NCBI RefSeq assembly: GCF_014192105.1 | Contig: NZ_JACHXK010000002.1 | Location: 493,380 to 557,379 of the forward strand | DNA length: 64,000 nucleotides | Direction of reading: 5' to 3' | From: Paenibacillus phyllosphaerae | GTDB taxonomy: Bacteria > Bacillota > Bacilli > Paenibacillales > Paenibacillaceae | Shown: positions 1-6,971 of the stretch, in pieces | How positions within the stretch are numbered: the first letter of the stretch is position 1 | Layout: every line of letters begins with the position of its first letter | The notes under the pieces: generated by a model | Databases searched by the model: none | What the model was told of the DNA's origin: nothing | The model's input: the letters and a program-made list of their open reading frames with translations, nothing else | Program-made: the position numbers and the translations under genes

Positions 1-528
1 TTCGGCTATTTTTTTCAGCAATTCCGGTTTTGCTTTGACGCGGTATCCGTTAACGAAGAAGATCGCTTTGGCATGGTGCTTATCCAATGTGTCCAGCATG
101 GCAGTTAACGTCTCATCGTCTTTCGGGCCATCGTCAAAGGTGAGCAGCACCGCCTTCTTCGGTGCGTTCGTGCCTTCGATGGGGACGAAGCGGTAGGCGT
201 CGTTCATTCGATATAATTTCTCGCGTTTGCTTGGTGCTTCGGACATTGGAGCTTGCTTGTCCGCCGACGTTTCTGGTGCTGTCTGCGAGTTAGCCGAAGC
301 AGGCTGATCGGATGCGGGAGCAGGAACGGGTACGGGCACGGACTTCGTGACCGAATTGGAGTTAGTCTTGGGTGAGGCGGAATTTCCGCCTTTCCCATTA
401 TCCGTCTGATTTGCATTATTCTCAGGCTGTATGTTGTTTGACTGTTCCGAAGGCGAGTTGTTCCCGCAGGCAACCAGAAGCGATAATAATACAGTCGCAA
501 TCGTAATCCGCTGCAAATTTTGTATCAT
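1..528 (-). CDS. Polysaccharide deacetylase family lipoprotein, C-terminus cut by window edge
   Basis: The reading frame runs leftward off the window, so only the first 176 codons are visible. The N-terminus is a lipoprotein signal peptide: hydrophobic residues 8-20 end in a lipobox L-V-A-C with the lipidated cysteine at residue 21. A Ser/Pro/Asn/Gln-rich linker follows to about residue 110. Near residue 130 the motif TFDDGPKD appears; this is the metal-binding motif of the NodB (carbohydrate esterase 4) fold. The expected role is removal of acetyl groups from peptidoglycan or another surface glycan outside the membrane. The start was chosen because an AGGAGGGG ribosome site lies about 9 bases upstream; an in-frame ATG closer to that site is too near. 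The gene is divergent from the next one. Confidence 0.85.
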   Translation of the reverse strand, partial: MIQNLQRITIATVLLSLLVACGNNSPSEQSNNIQPENNANQTDNGKGGNSASPKTNSNSVTKSVPVPVPAPASDQPASANSQTAPETSADKQAPMSEAPSKREKLYRMNDAYRFVPIEGTNAPKKAVLLTFDDGPKDDETLTAMLDTLDKHHAKAIFFVNGYRVKAKPELLKKIAE

Positions 529-703
529 GAGCTGCATTCCCCTCCTGTCGTTTCATTAGATTACCCTTAAATCGTCCTATTTGTATCATACTTACGGGTG
601 AGCAACCTATTCATATCTTTCCTGAATTTGTGGAGCATGCCGCGCGCCAAGCCAGGCCACAATACGTAGTGAATCCAACGATCACAAAGGAGGACTCACG
701 CAT

Positions 704-1042
704 ATGAGATTGACCGGATTTATTATGGGTACTGTTGCAGGGATGATGACTGCCGCTTATTTGTCCAAGAAACGCCCAGGTATGGTAGCATGGGCGGGAG
801 CCGCAACAGGTGATATGTTGTCTTCGGTAAAAGGCAAGGCGATCAGCGCAGTCATGAACCGGAAATTCGGGCGTGAGACCAACGCAGCTACGGCTGCCGC
901 TCCAACTTCGACGGCAGTAAAAACTGCCGGAAGTTCGACGAACTCCACCGATTCTTGGAATCAAATCGAAGTGCTCATGAATGCCGATCCGCAAGTAAAA
1001 GCGGAAGCTGAGGAGATCGTCAAAGAGAACCAAACGCATTAA
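704..1042 (+). CDS. Small uncharacterised protein with N-terminal membrane segment
   Basis: 112 residues, preceded by a strong AAAGGAGG site 10 bases upstream. Residues 4-20 are hydrophobic and glycine-rich and could form one membrane segment, followed by a basic patch (SKKRPG). The middle is an Ala/Thr-rich low-complexity stretch (about residues 66-90), and the end is an acidic helix. The general build resembles small YtxH-like membrane proteins of Firmicutes, but I see no diagnostic motif and do not assign a function. It is monocistronic: the divergent deacetylase lies on one side and two hairpins, the second a terminator, on the other. Confidence 0.6.
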   Translation: MRLTGFIMGTVAGMMTAAYLSKKRPGMVAWAGAATGDMLSSVKGKAISAVMNRKFGRETNAATAAAPTSTAVKTAGSSTNSTDSWNQIEVLMNADPQVKAEAEEIVKENQTH

Positions 1043-1061
1043 GCTTTACCTTGCAAAAAGC

Positions 1062-1164
1062 TTGGGCCATCCCTAATCGGATGGCCCAAAAGCTTGAACA
1101 AAAATGAATCGCCAACGCCGTCTCTTCCGTATGAAAGGGGAGGCAGCTTGGCGATTCTTTTTTT
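1062..1164 (+). terminator. Two tandem hairpins, the second an intrinsic terminator
   Basis: Hairpin one (1062-1089) pairs TTGGGCCATCC with GGATGGCCCAA and has no T-run. Hairpin two (1106-1164) pairs GAATCGCCAA with TTGGCGATTC and is followed by eight T. The rest of the 300-base gap before the next gene holds a 14-base palindrome, CTGTTA-AA-TAACAG, at 1250-1263. I saw no convincing promoter there. Confidence 0.75.
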
Positions 1165-1345
1165 GTCCGATCTAGTGCATTCCAAGTACGAAAATGATAA
1201 CATAGGTATATAGCACGAATTAAGCACACATTGCTCGCTGTTTCATACGCTGTTAAATAACAGATACAACCGCAATCCTTTGCGCCATTGCAATCTGTTT
1301 GCTCCGCGAAACGAAGCAGATGCTTTCGAAGAGGAGGATCCTAAC

Positions 1346-1954
1346 ATGAAAATCGAACGACTCAATCAAGATAAAATACGAATTTTCCTGACGTTCGACG
1401 ACCTGCTGGAGCGTGGGATCCAGAAGGAAGACATGTGGCGCGAAATTCCGAAGGTGCATGAGCTGTTCAGCGAGATGATGGATCAAGCCTACACCGAACT
1501 CGGTTTCGATGCCAACGGGCCATTGGCAGTAGAAGTGTTCGCGCTTCCGGCTCAAGGTATGGTCGTAATCGTCACGCGGGGCAAGGTGAACGGAAGACCC
1601 GAAGAACGGGCACTCGAAGACGAAGACAGCGACGAGGATGTATATGAGCTCGAGGTTACGATGGAACAGAGCGATGTCGTCCTATATGCGTTCCGCGATT
1701 TCGAACATGTTATTGATGCTTGCAAACAACTGCATACAGCCGGATTGTCTGAGGACGGACGTCTCTATGCATACAACGGTAAATATATGCTTGCCTTTGA
1801 ACCGGCAGGCCTGGAGCTTGCTCGCTATCAGGTATTGATTGCGGTGCTTGCTGAATATGGTGAAGCTGCCTCTGTAACGACCGCAGTTTTGGATGAATAT
1901 GGGAAGGTCATTATTCCTGCTAAAGCTGTAACCGAAATCTGCATCCATTTTTAA
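1346..1954 (+). CDS. mecA: MecA-family ClpC adaptor protein
   Basis: 202 residues. MecA-type adaptors deliver substrates to the ClpC-ClpP protease and activate ClpC hexamer assembly; in B. subtilis MecA controls ComK and the paralogue YpbH (MecB) affects sporulation. The N-terminus (MKIERLNQDKIRIFLTFDDL) matches the family's substrate-binding domain. An acidic linker (about residues 90-105, EDEDSDED) joins it to the C-terminal ClpC-binding domain. The ATG at 1346 was preferred over upstream in-frame starts because GAGGAGGA lies 8 bases before it and the protein then begins as family members do. Position next to glutamate dehydrogenase matches B. subtilis ypbH rather than mecA, so it may be the YpbH orthologue; sequence alone does not separate the two. 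Confidence 0.88.
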   Translation: MKIERLNQDKIRIFLTFDDLLERGIQKEDMWREIPKVHELFSEMMDQAYTELGFDANGPLAVEVFALPAQGMVVIVTRGKVNGRPEERALEDEDSDEDVYELEVTMEQSDVVLYAFRDFEHVIDACKQLHTAGLSEDGRLYAYNGKYMLAFEPAGLELARYQVLIAVLAEYGEAASVTTAVLDEYGKVIIPAKAVTEICIHF

Positions 1955-1969
1955 CATGAACGCACTGAT

Positions 1970-2013
1970 GGAGCATCATTAGCGGCATTTCCGCTAGCAT
2001 GGGTGCTCCTTTA
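1970..2013 (+). terminator. Intrinsic terminator after mecA
   Basis: The outer stem GGAGCA(T)C pairs with GGTGCTCC and the inner stem AGCGG pairs with CCGCT, followed by a short T-rich tail (TTTATT). It separates the adaptor gene from glutamate dehydrogenase. Confidence 0.6.
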
Positions 2014-2121
2014 TTGTGTCCTTGGAAGGCTTGCATTATGAACGGAAGCTCAATTGCGGGAGCCGCATAGAGTAGACGGTTACCGCCCATATTATGCAAT
2101 GAAAAGGTGGTGACAGTTCCA

Positions 2122-3372
2122 ATGAATGGAACAGATTCGAACGATGTCCTGCAATCGACGCAGATCGTCATCGAAGAGGCACTTCGCAAACTAGGCTATG
2201 GCGAAGAAATGGTCGAGCTTCTTAAGGAACCGATTCGGATGCTCTCCGTTCGAATTCCGGTTCGTATGGATAATGGCAAGACGAAAGTGTTTCAAGGCTA
2301 CCGCGCCCAGCATAACGATGCCGTCGGGCCGACGAAGGGCGGCGTGCGCTTCCATCCGGACGTCTCGGAGAACGAAGTTAAAGCGCTCTCGATCTGGATG
2401 AGCTTGAAATGCGGCATTGCAGACCTGCCTTACGGCGGCGGGAAAGGCGGAATTATTTGCGATCCGCGTAAAATGTCTTTCCGAGAGCTGGAGCGCCTTA
2501 GCCGCGGCTATGTAAGAGCGATCAGCCAGCTCGTAGGGCCGACGAAGGACATCCCTGCTCCGGATGTCATGACCAACTCCCAGATCATGGCGTGGATGAT
2601 GGATGAGTATAGCCGAATTCGCGAATTCGATTCGCCGGGCTTCATTACGGGCAAACCGATTGTCCTCGGGGGTTCGCAAGGACGCGAGACGGCGACCGCA
2701 CGCGGGGTAGCGATCATGATCGATGAAGCCATGAAGAAGAAAGGCATCCCTATTCAGGATGCGCGCGTCGTCATTCAAGGGTTCGGCAACGCCGGCAGCT
2801 ACCTGGCCAAATTCATGTTCGAAGCGGGTGCCAAAGTTATAGGTATTTCCGATGTGAACGGCGCGTTGTATAATGATAAAGGGCTCGATATTGAATATCT
2901 GCTCGATCGTCGGGATTCCTTCGGTACCGTAACGAATTTATTCAAAGAAACCATCTCGAATGACGAGCTGCTAACGTTGGATTGCGACGTTCTCGTACCT
3001 GCAGCCATCGAGAATCAAATAACGGCAGACAATGCCCATAACATTAAAGCGAAGATTATCGTGGAGGCGGCCAACGGGCCAACTACGCTAGAGGCCACTC
3101 GGATTGTTACCGACCGCGGTATTTTGCTCGTGCCTGATGTGCTGGCAAGCAGCGGCGGGGTGATCGTATCCTACTTTGAATGGGTGCAGAATAACCAAGG
3201 CTACTACTGGTCGGAGCATGAGGTCGATACGAAGTTGCGCGATATGATGATCCGCGGGTTCAATCAAGTCTATGAACTGCATGAGACCCGTAAGGTGAAT
3301 ATGCGCCTAGCGGCTTATATGGTAGGCGTGCGCAAGACGGCGGAAGCGTCCAGACTGCGCGGCTGGATTTAA
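2122..3372 (+). CDS. gudB: NAD-specific glutamate dehydrogenase (Glu/Leu/Phe/Val dehydrogenase family)
   Basis: 416 residues, the usual length for catabolic Firmicute glutamate dehydrogenases (RocG/GudB). It interconverts glutamate and 2-oxoglutarate plus ammonia in the cytoplasm. The dehydrogenase N-domain shows PTKGGVRFHP, the active-site lysine motif PYGGGKGGI, and PAPDV. The Rossmann domain has GFGNAGSYLAK. The ATG at 2122 is favoured over the in-frame GTG at 2107 because that GTG lies inside the ribosome site AAAGGTGGTGA. Adjacent mecA/ypbH and prsW reproduce the B. subtilis gudB neighbourhood. I see no insertion in the active-site region of the kind that inactivates B. subtilis strain 168 GudB. 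Confidence 0.93.
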   Translation: MNGTDSNDVLQSTQIVIEEALRKLGYGEEMVELLKEPIRMLSVRIPVRMDNGKTKVFQGYRAQHNDAVGPTKGGVRFHPDVSENEVKALSIWMSLKCGIADLPYGGGKGGIICDPRKMSFRELERLSRGYVRAISQLVGPTKDIPAPDVMTNSQIMAWMMDEYSRIREFDSPGFITGKPIVLGGSQGRETATARGVAIMIDEAMKKKGIPIQDARVVIQGFGNAGSYLAKFMFEAGAKVIGISDVNGALYNDKGLDIEYLLDRRDSFGTVTNLFKETISNDELLTLDCDVLVPAAIENQITADNAHNIKAKIIVEAANGPTTLEATRIVTDRGILLVPDVLASSGGVIVSYFEWVQNNQGYYWSEHEVDTKLRDMMIRGFNQVYELHETRKVNMRLAAYMVGVRKTAEASRLRGWI

Positions 3373-3436
3373 TTACGGGGCATTACACGGGCGGCACACG
3401 TCGTTCTGCCTTAAGATGGAGGTGACAGACGAGAGA

Positions 3437-4132
3437 ATGCTTCTTTTATCGATATTGACCGCAGCGGTCGCACCGGGCATTTCTCTGCTCATGTACTTCT
3501 ACTTAAAGGACAGGTATGATGCTGAACCGGTTCATATGGTCATCAAAGTGTTTTTGCTTGGCGTATTGATCGTCCTGCCGATCATGGTCATCCAACGAGG
3601 CCTCCTGATCTGGTGGGGCGATCATGAGTTTCTATTCGCGTTCGGCGTCTCGGCCGGGGTGGAGGAGCTGGTCAAGTGGTTTGTCCTTTTCCATATCATT
3701 TATAACCATACGGAATTCGACGAGCCTTATGACGGCATCTTGTATGCCGTTGCTATCTCGTTAGGGTTCGCTACGGTCGAGAATGTGCTGTACGCCATTT
3801 TCCAACCGGCTTCATTCGGTTCACTGTTGGTCCGCGCACTGCTTCCCGTATCCGGTCATGCGTTATTCGGGGTTACGATGGGCTATTATTTGGGCAAAGC
3901 CAAATTCGCCGAAGGCAAGCAGGTCAAGAAGTTCCTCGCCTTGTCCTTGCTCCTGGCAATGGTAGAGCACGGCGTATACGATTGGATTATGGGATCGGGC
4001 ACCGTCTATTGGATCTGGTTTATCGTTCCGCTCATGGTTTACCTATGGGTCAAAGGCATGCGTAAGATCAACCGGGCTAACGCGAGATCGCCATTCCGGC
4101 TGCTTGGCAAAGAGGAAGAGATTAAGCTATAA
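3437..4132 (+). CDS. prsW: Intramembrane metalloprotease PrsW
   Basis: 231 residues, multi-pass membrane protein. PrsW makes the site-1 cut in anti-sigma factors such as RsiW, releasing an ECF sigma factor under envelope stress. The sequence begins with APGISLLMYFYLKDRYD, typical of the family. The conserved EE-x-x-K catalytic motif appears as VEELVKW around residue 75. Conserved histidines follow in SGHALFG and VEHGVYDW. The start at 3437 is chosen by alignment with known PrsW N-termini and a GGAGGTGA site 11 bases before it; in-frame upstream starts overlap that site. An ECF sigma/anti-sigma pair at 39.0 kb is a possible client, but nothing in the sequence proves that. Confidence 0.92.
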   Translation: MLLLSILTAAVAPGISLLMYFYLKDRYDAEPVHMVIKVFLLGVLIVLPIMVIQRGLLIWWGDHEFLFAFGVSAGVEELVKWFVLFHIIYNHTEFDEPYDGILYAVAISLGFATVENVLYAIFQPASFGSLLVRALLPVSGHALFGVTMGYYLGKAKFAEGKQVKKFLALSLLLAMVEHGVYDWIMGSGTVYWIWFIVPLMVYLWVKGMRKINRANARSPFRLLGKEEEIKL

Positions 4133-4197
4133 CGATTCCGTCCATAATATTGAAGTTGGTTGACCAATTTCGGCTATGGACAGGAGGAAGATTAGCA

Positions 4198-4350
4198 TTG
4201 TCTCGCGTGAAAGTAACCATTCGATGCAATAACTGCGGAGAGAAATTCATTCTTCGCGGACGCCGTGACAAAGGTAAGGTAGACACTGGCTTCAAGCAGT
4301 GCCTCTGCAACAATGTGGAGGACTTTGAAGTGGAAGAACTTGCGCTATAA
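4198..4350 (+). CDS. Small cysteine-rich (zinc-ribbon-like) protein
   Basis: 50 residues read from a TTG start that lies 10 bases after AGGAGG; an in-frame ATG at 4150 has no ribosome site. The protein shows C-x2-C-G (CNNCGE) followed 20-odd residues later by C-x-C (CLC) and a strongly basic middle. This could hold one zinc ion, but the second half is not a standard C-x2-C. It sits between prsW and ypeB, where B. subtilis has the spore lytic enzyme gene sleB. No function is assigned. Confidence 0.55.
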   Translation: MSRVKVTIRCNNCGEKFILRGRRDKGKVDTGFKQCLCNNVEDFEVEELAL

Positions 4351-4390
4351 CGCGAAGCCTGACAGGCATGCCAGGACTTCCCGAAAACAT

Positions 4391-4420
4391 GAATAAAGCT
4401 CCTTTCGACAAACCAAACTA
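4391..4420 (+). promoter_or_regulatory. Candidate forespore (sigma-G type) promoter for ypeB
   Basis: GAATA (4391-4395), 18-base spacer, CAAACTA (4414-4420). Against the sigma-G consensus as I know it (GMATR, 17-18 bases, CATNMTA) only one -10 base differs. The start point would fall near 4427. YpeB is a forespore product in B. subtilis. Made by eye. Confidence 0.45.
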
Positions 4421-4450
4421 CCACTAGGGTTTGCATACGAAAGGAGCTTT
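4395..4450 (+). promoter_or_regulatory. Long hairpin sequestering the ypeB ribosome site
   Basis: AAAGCTCCTTTCG (4395-4407) is a perfect complement of CGAAAGGAGCTTT (4438-4450), and inside it CAAACC pairs with GGTTTG. The AAAGGAG ribosome site of ypeB is in the 3' arm, which is followed by TTTT. Read-through RNA would fold and hide the site and may terminate; RNA starting near 4427 would lack the 5' arm. Confidence 0.7.
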
Positions 4451-4456
4451 TGCCAT

Positions 4457-5785
4457 ATGTACCGTCGATTAAGTGCTGTGCTGTTCCCGGTAATGACGCT
4501 GTTCTTTATCGGCTCAATCTATTGGGGTTATCAAGAGCATCAGGAGAAGAACTCCATCCTGATCAAAGCAGAGAACCAATATCAGCGTGCGTTCCATGAT
4601 CTCTCCTACCACGTGGAGCAGCTTCATCGTGAACTCGGCAGCACGCTTGCCGTGAATACAACTTCACAAGCTTACCAGCGCAAGGGGCTAGTGAATGTGT
4701 GGCGCTTGACGAGCCAGGCGCAGAATGAAATCAATCAGCTGCCGCTCACGCTGTTACCGTTCAACACGACCGAGGAGTTCCTGTCCAAGATCGCGAATTT
4801 CGCTTATAAAACATCGGTGCGCGACCTAAGCAAGCAGCCGCTCTCGCCGGATGAATATAAGACCCTCAAAACGCTGTATGCGAATTCAGAGGAAATCTCG
4901 CAGAACCTGCTCGGCGTGCAAAGCAAAGTATTGGCCAAAAACTTGCGCTGGATGGATGTGGAGGTCGCGCTGGCCTCCGAGCAATCCGCAAGGGACAACA
5001 CGATTATTGACGGCTTCAAAACGGTCGACAAGAAGGTGAGCGAGTACCCGGAAATCAACTGGGGGCCTTCCGTGGCGAGCATGTATCAGAAGCGTTCGGT
5101 TCAAATGCTCGGCGGGACGAAGAAAACGCCGGAGGATATCAAGAAGCTGGCAGCCGATTTTCTCAAAGTCGACCCAAGCGTCGTTCAAGTGGTCGAGAAC
5201 GGAAAAGGGACCGAATATGAATCGTTTACCGCGTCGGTTAAGCAGCCGAATTCGGAACGTCTGACGCAGATGGATTTTACGAAGAAGGGCGGACAGCTCA
5301 TCTGGTACATGAATCCGAAAGAAGTGACGCAGAAGAACTTGAACATCGGCCAGGCGGAGAAGACGGCATTGCAGTTCTTGAATGAGCACGGATACAAAGG
5401 ACTTAAGCTGACGAATTACGATGAATACAACAACGTGATATCGTTCACGGCGGTAGGCACGCAGCAAGGCGTACTCATCTACCCCGAGAAGCTGACGATC
5501 AAAGTCGCGCTGGACGATGGCGAAGTTACAGGACTGCAAGCGAATGACTACGTCTATGAGCACCATACGCGCAAAATCCCGAAACCGAAGCTTGCCGCGG
5601 CAAAAGCGCGAACCGCGCTGAATCCGGAGCTGAAAGTCGAATCGGAACAGTTGGCTATTATTCTGAACGATATGGGGGCAGAGGTGCTGACCTATGAGTT
5701 CACCGGCAAAATCAACGGGGGCAAATACCGGATTTACATCAATGCCAACACGTCAGCGGAGGAAGCGATCGAACAGCTGCCATAG
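4457..5785 (+). CDS. ypeB: Spore germination protein YpeB
   Basis: 442 residues (B. subtilis YpeB is about 450). YpeB sits at the spore inner membrane and is needed for accumulation and control of the cortex-lytic enzyme SleB. Residues 8-24 form one hydrophobic N-terminal segment (signal anchor). A helical N-terminal region follows, and the C-terminal half carries PepSY/YPEB repeats, for example the segment around QAEKTALQFLNEHGYK. The ATG at 4457 has AAAGGAG 10 bases upstream. In B. subtilis sleB lies directly upstream; here that position holds only a 50-residue cysteine protein, so SleB, if present, is encoded elsewhere. A terminator follows the gene. Confidence 0.92.
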   Translation: MYRRLSAVLFPVMTLFFIGSIYWGYQEHQEKNSILIKAENQYQRAFHDLSYHVEQLHRELGSTLAVNTTSQAYQRKGLVNVWRLTSQAQNEINQLPLTLLPFNTTEEFLSKIANFAYKTSVRDLSKQPLSPDEYKTLKTLYANSEEISQNLLGVQSKVLAKNLRWMDVEVALASEQSARDNTIIDGFKTVDKKVSEYPEINWGPSVASMYQKRSVQMLGGTKKTPEDIKKLAADFLKVDPSVVQVVENGKGTEYESFTASVKQPNSERLTQMDFTKKGGQLIWYMNPKEVTQKNLNIGQAEKTALQFLNEHGYKGLKLTNYDEYNNVISFTAVGTQQGVLIYPEKLTIKVALDDGEVTGLQANDYVYEHHTRKIPKPKLAAAKARTALNPELKVESEQLAIILNDMGAEVLTYEFTGKINGGKYRIYINANTSAEEAIEQLP

Positions 5786-5796
5786 ATGCCCAAGCG

Positions 5797-5838
5797 GCGG
5801 AATGCGAACATAAGCCCTCGCGTTCCGCCCTTATTTTT
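5797..5838 (+). terminator. Intrinsic terminator after ypeB
   Basis: GCGGAATGCG pairs with CGCGTTCCGC (one G-T pair), followed by a T-rich tail. Confidence 0.75.
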
Positions 5839-5867
5839 GCCCCGTCGTCCAAATAAGCAATGGCCTG

Positions 5868-5876
5868 TGCTATAAT
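5868..5876 (+). promoter_or_regulatory. Extended -10 promoter for the PilZ gene
   Basis: TGC-TATAAT is a perfect extended -10. No good -35 is visible 17 bases upstream. The inferred start near 5883 gives a 16-base leader containing only the ribosome site. Confidence 0.55.
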
Positions 5877-5898
5877 CGGGGAACGGAGGGGACCAGCG

Positions 5899-6546
5899 AT
5901 GCTACCGAAAATTAACCAACTATTATACATACAGGTGGCTACCTCGGACGAAACAGAGGCAGCAATCGAATATAAGACACGAATTGCCGACGAGACCGAA
6001 GGCGAACTCTATATTGAGATCCCGGTTCGTGAAGGAACCAGCCGATACAAGAGGCTTTATCTCGGAGACGAACTGTCCGCATACTACTTATCCAGCGAAG
6101 GCGTGAAGCATTACTTCAACTCGCATGTGCTCGGCTTCAAAGAAGACGTGGTTCGGCTCGTTCGCATTCGCAAGCCGGAGCTGGAATCCATTACGAAGAT
6201 TCAGCGCCGCAACTTTCTGCGGGTCGGGGCAGAACTGGAGATGGCCGTTCAGTTCTCGGGGCTGCGTTTTATCGTCATTACCGATGATGTCGGAGGCGGG
6301 GGCGTATCGTTCCTTAGCGACGGCAAGCGGCCGATCCAGGAAGGCCAGGAGATGGAATGCTGGCTGCTGTTGAACTTCCGCAACGGCAGCATTGATCATG
6401 CGCAGTACAAGGCAGAGGTCGTGCGGATGAAGAAGCTGGAAACCGGAAGAGTACAGGTGATGTGTAAATTCATTGCCATCTCAGAGAACGAGCGACAGAA
6501 GATCATCCGTTATTGTTTCGAACGGCAGTTTGAGCTGCGCAAGTAG
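5899..6546 (+). CDS. ypfA: PilZ-domain protein, YpfA/MotI (YcgR-like) family
   Basis: 215 residues. YpfA (MotI, DgrA) binds cyclic di-GMP and slows the flagellar motor in B. subtilis. Residues 1-100 form the YcgR-type N-terminal domain. The PilZ domain begins around residue 105 with RRNFLR, which carries the arginines that bind cyclic di-GMP. The second motif, normally D/N-x-S-x-x-G, reads D-V-G-G-G-G here, so the serine is replaced by glycine. ATG 5899 is chosen for the CGGAGGGG site before it; the longer in-frame ATG at 5860 lies upstream of the promoter -10. Position between ypeB and cmk matches B. subtilis ypfA. cheR is in the same window. Confidence 0.85.
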   Translation: MLPKINQLLYIQVATSDETEAAIEYKTRIADETEGELYIEIPVREGTSRYKRLYLGDELSAYYLSSEGVKHYFNSHVLGFKEDVVRLVRIRKPELESITKIQRRNFLRVGAELEMAVQFSGLRFIVITDDVGGGGVSFLSDGKRPIQEGQEMECWLLLNFRNGSIDHAQYKAEVVRMKKLETGRVQVMCKFIAISENERQKIIRYCFERQFELRK

Positions 6547-6580
6547 CATGGTGATGCATAATCCGACGAACGAATGAAAA

Positions 6581-6609
6581 AACTACCCCCAAACGTTGTA
6601 AGGGGAGTT
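6581..6609 (+). promoter_or_regulatory. Hairpin covering the ypfB ribosome site
   Basis: AACT-A-CCCC (6581-6589) pairs with GGGGAGTT (6602-6609) with one bulged A. The 3' arm is the AGGGGAG ribosome site for the gene at 6616. Confidence 0.45.
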
Positions 6610-6615
6610 AGGATC

Positions 6616-6831
6616 ATGAAGTGGCGCCAATGGCTGGTCAACAATCGGACCAAAGCAGGAAGCAAGAGCAAACAACTGATTCAATTGTCGGATGATGTGT
6701 CGAAAATGCTGCAAAAGATCGTCATCACGCTATTGGTTGCTGTCGTTTTCTGTCAGCTCGCCATGCAATCCAATACGGTAAGAAGGTGGGTGACGAGCGT
6801 AGATCGACTGGAGGGAACGCCTTTTCAGTAG
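6616..6831 (+). CDS. Small single-pass membrane protein, YpfB-like
   Basis: 71 residues from ATG 6616, which has AGGGGAG 8 bases upstream; the longer in-frame start at 6574 has none. A basic N-terminal 30 residues precedes one hydrophobic segment (about residues 34-46, IVITLLVAVVFCQ), then a short tail ending in a DRLEGTPF motif. Size, build and position between ypfA and cmk match the short YpfB protein (DUF5359) of Bacillus. Function unknown. Confidence 0.6.
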   Translation: MKWRQWLVNNRTKAGSKSKQLIQLSDDVSKMLQKIVITLLVAVVFCQLAMQSNTVRRWVTSVDRLEGTPFQ

Positions 6832-6842
6832 GTGTACGTTCT

Positions 6843-6871
6843 TTGCATCTGCACCTTCGGTGTGGTATAAT
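6843..6871 (+). promoter_or_regulatory. Promoter upstream of cmk
   Basis: TTGCAT, 17-base spacer, TATAAT, with TG one base before the -10 (TGG-TATAAT). The inferred start is near 6878. Confidence 0.5.
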
Positions 6872-6881
6872 TTTCACATTC

Positions 6882-6902
6882 GCAGGCACAGCCTGCTTTT
6901 TT
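6882..6902 (+). terminator. Intrinsic terminator hairpin just after the cmk promoter
   Basis: GCAGGC-ACA-GCCTGC followed by six T. It begins only about 4 bases after the inferred start of the promoter at 6843-6871, so it may end incoming transcripts or act on the new transcript. Confidence 0.55.
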
Positions 6903-6971
6903 CTTGACGACTTGTCCATGCGTCTAAGAAGCAAGGCAGGTTAGATCGGTCCCCAAGGAGGTCGCACACCG

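Noticed and set aside
4390-4440. TGAATA (4390) paired with CATACGA (4434-4440) as the ypeB promoter
   Set aside because: The spacing is 38 bases, far beyond 17-18, and the start would fall after the ribosome site. CAAACTA at 4414 gives an 18-base spacing instead.
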